From an uncultured Eubacteriales bacterium (GTDB lineage: Bacteria; Bacillota; Clostridia; Christensenellales; Borkfalkiaceae): 11,609 bases of DNA. The stretch covers positions 1 through 11,609 of the forward strand of contig UQZE01000064.1 in assembly GCA_900545325.1 (NCBI GenBank), in the 5' to 3' direction. Below, piece by piece: positions 7,525 to 11,609 of the stretch (the first letter of the stretch is position 1; each line of letters begins with the position of its first letter). Under the pieces are notes generated by a model that saw nothing but the letters and a program-made list of their open reading frames with translations, searched no databases and was not told the origin of the DNA. The position numbers and the translations under genes were made by a program.

Positions 7525-8210
7525 AAGAACTGAAACTGGAAATGCACGCCCATTCGCGCGGCGGCAGTTCGTGCGCGCAGGCCGATGTGGAAGAACTGCT
7601 CGAAGTTTATAAAAACGCGGGATACGGCGGCGTGGTGCTTACAAACCATTGCTGCGAGGCGAGTTTCGCGCTCTACCCGGGGGAAACATACGCCGAAAAA
7701 CTGAAATTTTACTTTTCGCTTTACGAAAAATTCCGTACCGCGGCCTTACGGGAGGGGATCAGGCCCTTTCTCGGTTCGGAGGTGCGCGCATACGACGCGG
7801 AGGGGTATTTCAGCGAGTACCTGCTTTACGGCGTCGACGAAAAGTTTTTTTACGATAATCCCGCCCTTTACGCGCTCACGCAGCGGGAACTCTTTTCGCT
7901 TGCGGAAAAAAACGGCGTGTTCATGGTGCAGTCCCATCCGTTCCGGACGGGCGTGAAGGTCGGCTATTACGGGTATATGCACGGCGTTGAAGTCTATAAC
8001 GGGCACAAATACCACACAAACCGCAATTTTGTGGCGAAAGCGTTTGCGGAGGGGTTCGGGCTCAGGCAGACGGGCGGCACGGACTTCCACATGACGGAGC
8101 AGACGCCCGTCGGCGGCATTTACCTTCCCGAAAATATAAACACGGACAGAGAGCTGGCGGATTATCTCTTTTCCTCGCAGCCCCGCCTCATACGAGATAA
8201 AGACCTGTAA
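7521..8210 (+). CDS. PHP-domain metal-dependent phosphoesterase
   Basis: A 229-residue stand-alone PHP (polymerase and histidinol phosphatase) domain protein, a cytoplasmic metal-dependent phosphoesterase. Ligand motifs visible are H9-A-H11, H43 in TNHC, E87 in GSEVRAYD, H139 in QSHPFR, and D188/H190 in GGTDFH; GVEVYNGH (155-162) is also typical. Motif I lacks the common Asp or His at the SDG position and instead has SRGGSSC (12-18), so one metal site may be altered. The substrate is unknown: family members include histidinol phosphatase, 5'-3' exonucleases such as TrpH/RNase AM, and nucleotide phosphoesterases. It is translationally coupled to the DnaQ-like exonuclease (ATGA overlap; GGGAGGGG at 7510-7517 lies inside the end of that gene), so a role in nucleic-acid end processing is plausible but inferred. 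The family call is firm; the reaction is open. Confidence 0.9.
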   Translation: MKELKLEMHAHSRGGSSCAQADVEELLEVYKNAGYGGVVLTNHCCEASFALYPGETYAEKLKFYFSLYEKFRTAALREGIRPFLGSEVRAYDAEGYFSEYLLYGVDEKFFYDNPALYALTQRELFSLAEKNGVFMVQSHPFRTGVKVGYYGYMHGVEVYNGHKYHTNRNFVAKAFAEGFGLRQTGGTDFHMTEQTPVGGIYLPENINTDRELADYLFSSQPRLIRDKDL

Positions 8211-8215
8211 AAAAT

Positions 8216-8248
8216 ACGGCGTGCCGAAACGGCGCGCCGTTCTTTTTT
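8216..8248. terminator. Bidirectional terminator between convergent genes
   Basis: The 11-bp arms 8216-8226 and 8230-8240 match with one G-T pair around loop AAA. T6 follows on the plus strand (8243-8248), and an A-run before the hairpin (from 8209) gives a T-run on the minus strand. It therefore can end both the exonuclease/PHP transcript and the convergent repressor transcript, whose stop codon (8247-8249) overlaps the T-run. Confidence 0.93.
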
Positions 8249-8585
8249 ATTCCAGCCGCGCGTTTTTTACCAGCGCGGCGTATTCCAGAATGCGGTTCTG
8301 CGAAAACGGCGTGCTTTCCCGAAAGAGCGTAACGAGCTTTTTTTCTGCGGGCGTCAGCGGGCCTTCGAATTTCTGCAGAAAAGGGGATATCTCGTCGTCC
8401 GTCTTTCCCAAAAGATAATCCACCGAAACGTTAAAATATTCCGCAAAGGCGATAAGGAGCTTATACGGAGCCTGTCTCGTTTCGTTTTCGTAATTTGCCA
8501 CCGTGCTTGCGGGCAGGCCGATCTCTTTGGCAAATTCGCTTCTCTTCAATCCGTTTTCCATTCTCAATTCTTTTAATCTGAACAT
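8247..8585 (-). CDS. XRE-family transcriptional repressor
   Basis: A small DNA-binding regulator of 112 residues. The N-terminal HTH_3/Cro-C1 domain is clear: LKELRMENGLKRSEFAKEIG, then LPASTVANYENETRQAP, with the recognition helix at about 24-33, followed by AEYFNVSVDYLLGKTD (to about 63). The C-terminal part (about 75-112, LTPAEKKLVTLFRES) is a short helical tail often found in phage-like and chromosomal XRE regulators, probably for dimer formation. There is no peptidase or LexA-like domain, so it is not an SOS-cleavable repressor. Start: ATG at 8585 on the minus strand, preceded by AAGG five bases away. It is divergent from the secreted repeat protein, and the intergenic region between them carries five related pseudo-palindromes. 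I infer that it represses that gene and probably itself. The ligand or signal is unknown. Confidence 0.92.
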   Translation of the reverse strand: MFRLKELRMENGLKRSEFAKEIGLPASTVANYENETRQAPYKLLIAFAEYFNVSVDYLLGKTDDEISPFLQKFEGPLTPAEKKLVTLFRESTPFSQNRILEYAALVKNARLE

Positions 8586-8620
8586 ATTTTCCTTTTTTTA
8601 AATTGTTTTATTTTTTAAAA

Positions 8621-8650
8621 ATTATAATAGCTTAAAAAATTTTTTTGTAT
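8621..8650 (-). promoter_or_regulatory. Likely promoter of the XRE gene
   Basis: Reading the minus strand, a perfect TATAAT lies at 8626-8621, about 36 bases before the ATG. The -35 position 17 bases upstream (8649-8644) reads TACAAA, which is weak, in an A/T-only context. Weak -35 plus perfect -10 would suit a self-regulated repressor. The nearest operator-like copy (8656-8666) sits just upstream of this -35. Confidence 0.45.
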
Positions 8651-8713
8651 AATCGTTCGTTTTGAGTTGACATTGTTCATTTTGTGTGATAATATAATTC
8701 AAAACGAATGATT
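8651..8713. repeat. Inverted repeat framing the plus-strand promoter
   Basis: Bases 8651-8668 and the reverse complement of 8696-8713 agree at 16 of 18 positions (AATCRTTCGTTTTGARTT). The two arms bracket the -35/-10 region and contain operator copies one and three. The symmetry extends beyond the 11-bp core, with AATC/GATT flanks. Confidence 0.8.
8667..8695 (+). promoter_or_regulatory. Promoter of the large secreted protein gene
   Basis: A perfect TTGACA (8667-8672) is followed after 17 bases by TAATAT (8690-8695); GATAAT (8688-8693) at 15 bases and TATAAT (8693-8698) at 20 bases are alternatives. One operator-like site lies between the boxes (8676-8686), one directly upstream (8656-8666) and one over the -10/start region (8698-8708). 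The leader would be about 105-110 bases. Confidence 0.7.
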
Positions 8714-8719
8714 ATCGCA

Positions 8720-8746
8720 AAAAATAATTCAAATTGAATTGTTTTT
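8720..8746 (+). other. AT-rich dyad in the leader of the secreted protein gene
   Basis: Around centre 8733, AATTCAA/TTGAATT extends outward through a T-G pair and five A-T pairs (8720-8725 with 8741-8746). It contains operator copy four. In RNA it could fold as a weak hairpin followed by U-rich sequence, but it has almost no GC and is more likely a protein-binding dyad than a terminator. Confidence 0.5.
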
Positions 8747-8812
8747 ATTTTCTTACGGGGTAGGAATTCGTTTTAATAAAAGGGAAGTCATATATAAGAA
8801 AGGAGAAAGATT

Positions 8813-11609
8813 ATGACAAAAAGCAGTAAAAGAGGTCTTTTGACTTTTTTGACGGTCGTCGCGCTTGCGATGTGCGCGTTTGCCTCCTACGGGATTTCCG
8901 CCGCGGCCAACGCCGCAGAGGAGACCAAGGCCGAAAAATTCACGCGTATCGTCAGTTATTTCAAAGACGAGACCATAGACGACGATCTGCTGGTTTCGGA
9001 ACACGCGCTGGAATTTGCGGGGATAGAGGGCGGCAACGCGGTGTTCCTCTATCAGTCGACCGAGGCTGAAGGCGGTCTTTCGGCAGAGGAAAAAGCCGGT
9101 CTCGATCCCGAAATCAAGGCGCTTTACGACGAGGTTTACGCGATTTTCGAAAAACCTTACGCCGCGAAAGCCAAAATAGCCGACCTGTACACGCTGGCGA
9201 ACACCGCGGTGAAGGACGTGATGTACGCCGATAAAGCAAAAGTGGAGGAGGCGCGGGCGCTTTACGACGATCTGACCGAAAACGGCAGGACTTTCGTGAA
9301 AAACGCGCTGGTCAACAAGGACGAGAACCTGACCGGGGCGGAAAGCGTTTTTGCCGCGAAAAAGGCGTTGATCGACGCGGCGGTTACGGCGATCGGCGAG
9401 ATAGAATATTACGACGCTTCCTCCAAAACCATGACGACGGGCGACGGGGAGATCGTGCTGGGCAGCAAGGACAGCATCGACGCCGCGAAGCAGGCCCTGG
9501 ACGAGATCTACGGCAGGGACATTTACAGCGAGGAACTGAAATCCGAGCTCGTTTACATAACCAACTTTGCAGATTACGAAAGCGCGGCGGCGGATTATGC
9601 CGCATGGACGGAAAAAGCCGCGGCCGTAGAGGCGCAGATCGGCGCCGTTCAGGTAGAAGAGGGCAAGGTATATTATACGAAAAAGGGAGAGATCGCCGCG
9701 GCGAAGGACAGCTTTGACAAACTGCTTTCCGAAGATAAGAGAACGGACGCGGATGGCAGCGAAAACTTCAACGACCTTCAGTCCCTGATCTCCGCGGAGG
9801 CGAAGGAAAAACTCGAAGGCATGCTTGCCGAAATAGCCGGGATAGAGAAATCGATCGCCGCTCTGCGGGATGCGATCGCGCAAATCCCCGCGGAAGAAGA
9901 ACTCAAATACACTGCGGAACACAACGGCCTTATCGAAACGGCGGAGGGACTGTTCGCCGCGCTCGACGAGGATATAAGAAATAACGACGAAAGCGTTTAT
10001 GCAGGCGGCGAGGGCGAATATATCGTGGAAAGCTACGCCGCCATGGCGGACGCGCGCAAAATTTGGAACGCATGGGACAAACAGGTGAAAGATCTCGTCG
10101 TTTCGCTGGAAGAACTCATTGCGAACGCGGAGATCGAAAACTTCGATTTAAAGGACGCCTTCGGTAAAATACAGTCTACGCTCAACGCGTTTACGCCCGA
10201 ACAGAAAACGACGTTCGAAGGAACGAAGATTTCTTTCAAGGGAAACGAAAACGATACCTGCCAGAACGTGATGGCGTATTTCCAGGCCGAGATCAACAAG
10301 ATCACCGCGGCCGTCGCGCCCGTGATCAACGCGATCGATAAGATCCCCGCGGACGTTACGGTGTCCGAAGAATACTACAACGCCTTGCAGAAAGCGAACG
10401 AGTTATACGACGCCCTGCCCGAAGACTACAAGCAGTACGTAACCAACTACGATAAACTCGCCGCCGCTAACGAGGCGTACGGAGAACTGACCGCCACGGT
10501 GAAAGTTTGGCAGGATAAACTGAACGAATTCGAACTGGGGGATATCCATACGGACAATATGGCGCTCGTGGACGAGGCCGTTGCGCTGTACGGGGAAATT
10601 TCCGAAGAGGCGAGAGAAGTAATTGAGGGCGCGGTATCGGGAGATTATTTCGACAGCTATGCGAAATACACCGCCGCGATCGGGGAAAAAGCTGCTCTGC
10701 TCGAAAATATCGGAAAGATAGCGGCCGCGATGAACGCGCTCGACCCCGAACAGCCCGCGATGGAAGACATAGAGGAATACGATGAGGCTTATCAGAGCGT
10801 GAAGAGCGATTTCGAGGCTCTCGACGAAGCCGACAGGAAATGGCTTGCCGCGCAGGAAGGATATTTTGTGGACGCGGAAAAGACCGTTACGTATAAAGCC
10901 GCTTACGAAAAATATCTTCTCGTTATAGACAATGCTGTGGCCGTACACGTGGAAGTGCTTATCGCCGCGATCGGTTCGCCCGTCACGCTGGAAAGCAAGG
11001 CGGATATAGACGGGGCGAGAGCCGAGTACGAAGCGCTTTCCGCACCGCAGAAAGAAAAGGTGAGAAATATCGAGGCGCTGGCAAAGGCCGAAGAAGAACT
11101 TGCCGCGATCACAGAAAAACTCGACCGGTGGATGGAGGAAGTTTCCGCTCTGCGCGGCGGCGCGTCTCTCGAAGAGCTTTGGAGCGTAGACCTCAACGCG
11201 GCGGAAGAACTTGAAAAGACATATGCGGAATTCGACGCCGCCGAACAGGCGTATGTGGCGGACGGCCGCGCCGAACTCGACGCCATCAAGGCGAAATCCG
11301 ATGAAAGGATAGCCGATCTCAACGGGAGAATAGCGGAAATACCCGATACCCTGACTTCCGAAGATCAGGCCGCGCTCGAAGCAATCAAGGCGGATTACGG
11401 CAAACTGCACAAAACGCAGAAAGAAAAGGTCGATTACGACGTTTTCATGAATTCCTACAACAAAGTGAATTTCGCCACCTACTTTGACCGCGCGGTCAAC
11501 GCCATCAAGGCGGAAGTGGATAAGGGGCATTTCGTTCTGGAAGATAAAATTTTCGTCGCCGTGCTGAAAAATATTCTCACGTCGGCCTCCGAAGAACTTC
11601 AGATCGGAA
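8813..11609 (+). CDS. Large secreted helical-repeat surface protein, C-terminus outside window
   Basis: The frame is open from ATG 8813 to the window edge, 932 residues without a stop. Start: AAAGGAG (SD 8801-8805) seven bases before the ATG. The N-terminus is a signal peptide: KSSKR basic start, hydrophobic core (about 9-28), and cleavage probably after ANA (residue 34); Cys21 lacks a good lipobox. The mature part is rich in Ala, Glu, Lys and Asp, poor in Cys and Pro, and predicted to be almost all helix. It contains degenerate repeats of the type A-x3-Y-x2-L-x4-K-x2-V-x-N-x3-L-x2-A, clearest at about 144-170, 518-558, 652-701, 728-763, 791-835 and 848-885. Similar repeats occur in long cell-surface proteins of Bacillota, where they form rod-like stalks. 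No catalytic motif is seen in this portion. The anchor (LPXTG, SLH, transmembrane) or a functional head must lie beyond the window. Transcription is probably controlled by the divergent XRE protein. The function is not recognised. Confidence 0.88.
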   Translation, partial: MTKSSKRGLLTFLTVVALAMCAFASYGISAAANAAEETKAEKFTRIVSYFKDETIDDDLLVSEHALEFAGIEGGNAVFLYQSTEAEGGLSAEEKAGLDPEIKALYDEVYAIFEKPYAAKAKIADLYTLANTAVKDVMYADKAKVEEARALYDDLTENGRTFVKNALVNKDENLTGAESVFAAKKALIDAAVTAIGEIEYYDASSKTMTTGDGEIVLGSKDSIDAAKQALDEIYGRDIYSEELKSELVYITNFADYESAAADYAAWTEKAAAVEAQIGAVQVEEGKVYYTKKGEIAAAKDSFDKLLSEDKRTDADGSENFNDLQSLISAEAKEKLEGMLAEIAGIEKSIAALRDAIAQIPAEEELKYTAEHNGLIETAEGLFAALDEDIRNNDESVYAGGEGEYIVESYAAMADARKIWNAWDKQVKDLVVSLEELIANAEIENFDLKDAFGKIQSTLNAFTPEQKTTFEGTKISFKGNENDTCQNVMAYFQAEINKITAAVAPVINAIDKIPADVTVSEEYYNALQKANELYDALPEDYKQYVTNYDKLAAANEAYGELTATVKVWQDKLNEFELGDIHTDNMALVDEAVALYGEISEEAREVIEGAVSGDYFDSYAKYTAAIGEKAALLENIGKIAAAMNALDPEQPAMEDIEEYDEAYQSVKSDFEALDEADRKWLAAQEGYFVDAEKTVTYKAAYEKYLLVIDNAVAVHVEVLIAAIGSPVTLESKADIDGARAEYEALSAPQKEKVRNIEALAKAEEELAAITEKLDRWMEEVSALRGGASLEELWSVDLNAAEELEKTYAEFDAAEQAYVADGRAELDAIKAKSDERIADLNGRIAEIPDTLTSEDQAALEAIKADYGKLHKTQKEKVDYDVFMNSYNKVNFATYFDRAVNAIKAEVDKGHFVLEDKIFVAVLKNILTSASEELQIG
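10364..11467 (+). repeat. Degenerate helical repeats inside the secreted protein
   Basis: Protein-level repeats with shared landmarks Y-x2-L, (Q/Y)K-x2-V and a closing L-x2-A: for example NELYDALPEDYKQYVTNYDK, RAEYEALSAPQKEKVRNIEA and IKADYGKLHKTQKEKVDYDV. Two further copies (about 652-701 and 791-835) are more divergent, with DFEALDEADRKWL and EFDAAEQAYV in the same place. They recur at roughly 60-130 residue steps. The DNA of the copies is clearly diverged, so these are old duplications and not recent tandem expansion. Confidence 0.7.

Larger units (their letters stand above)
8656..8777. promoter_or_regulatory. Array of five operator-like pseudo-palindromes
   Basis: Five 11-bp copies of a TTCRNNNYGAA-like element: TTCGTTTTGAG (8656-8666), TTCATTTTGTG (8676-8686), TTCAAAACGAA (8698-8708), TTCAAATTGAA (8728-8738, a perfect palindrome apart from the central base) and TTCGTTTTAAT (8767-8777). 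Centre spacings are about 20, 22, 30 and 39 bases, so the first three lie on roughly the same helix face over the promoter and the last two are in the leader. The obvious candidate binder is the XRE protein encoded next door (inference). Confidence 0.65.

Noticed and set aside
7521..8585. PHP gene and XRE gene as a toxin-antitoxin or defence pair
   Set aside because: They are convergent, separated by a strong bidirectional terminator, and the PHP gene is coupled to the exonuclease instead. The XRE gene has its operator-like sites on the other side.
8586..8812. AT-rich region as a replication origin or att site
   Set aside because: There are no DnaA-box clusters, integrase gene or tRNA end; the repeats are better explained as operators around two divergent promoters.
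8753..9922. Open frame of 389 codons antisense to the secreted protein
   Set aside because: The plus frame here has a strong ribosome site, signal peptide and repeats; the antisense product is an Arg/Phe/Val-rich shadow with no recognisable start context.
10403..11530. Open frame of 375 codons antisense to the secreted protein
   Set aside because: Shadow of the repeat coding sequence; no ribosome site and no family resemblance.

Overview
The window looks like a chromosomal segment of a moderately GC-rich member of the Bacillota, probably of the Clostridia (inference). The reasons are the gene order prs-pth-mfd-(PrsA/SurA-like lipoprotein), which is a familiar Clostridia arrangement, strong GGAGG-type ribosome binding sites, a lipobox lipoprotein, a Gram-positive style secreted repeat protein, and compact genes separated by hairpin-plus-T-run terminators. 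No rRNA, tRNA, CRISPR array, insertion sequence or phage structural gene was seen.

Left part (1-6917), housekeeping: the 3' two thirds of ribose-phosphate pyrophosphokinase (prs), then peptidyl-tRNA hydrolase (pth), then a double hairpin including an intrinsic terminator that ends just before the ribosome binding site of mfd, then the full-length transcription-repair coupling factor Mfd. A promoter after mfd drives a 679-residue lipoprotein that resembles an enlarged PrsA/SurA-type parvulin foldase. It closes with a strong terminator.

Middle part (6921-8250): a two-gene unit with ATGA overlap, encoding a small DnaQ-like DEDDh 3'-5' exonuclease and a PHP-domain metallo-phosphoesterase. It ends in a long stem-loop with T-runs on both sides that can also stop the convergent gene on the other strand.

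Right part (8247-11609): an XRE-type repressor gene on the minus strand, an AT-rich divergent intergenic region (8586-8812), and a large secreted repeat protein on the plus strand that continues past the window end (at least 932 residues). The intergenic region carries five related copies of an 11-bp pseudo-palindrome (TTCRNNNYGAA-like). They lie over and downstream of a promoter with a perfect TTGACA -35 box. The layout suggests that the repressor controls itself and the secreted protein. This regulator/operator-array/surface-protein module is the most distinctive part of the window. The enlarged foldase lipoprotein, with Asn in place of the first parvulin His, is the second.
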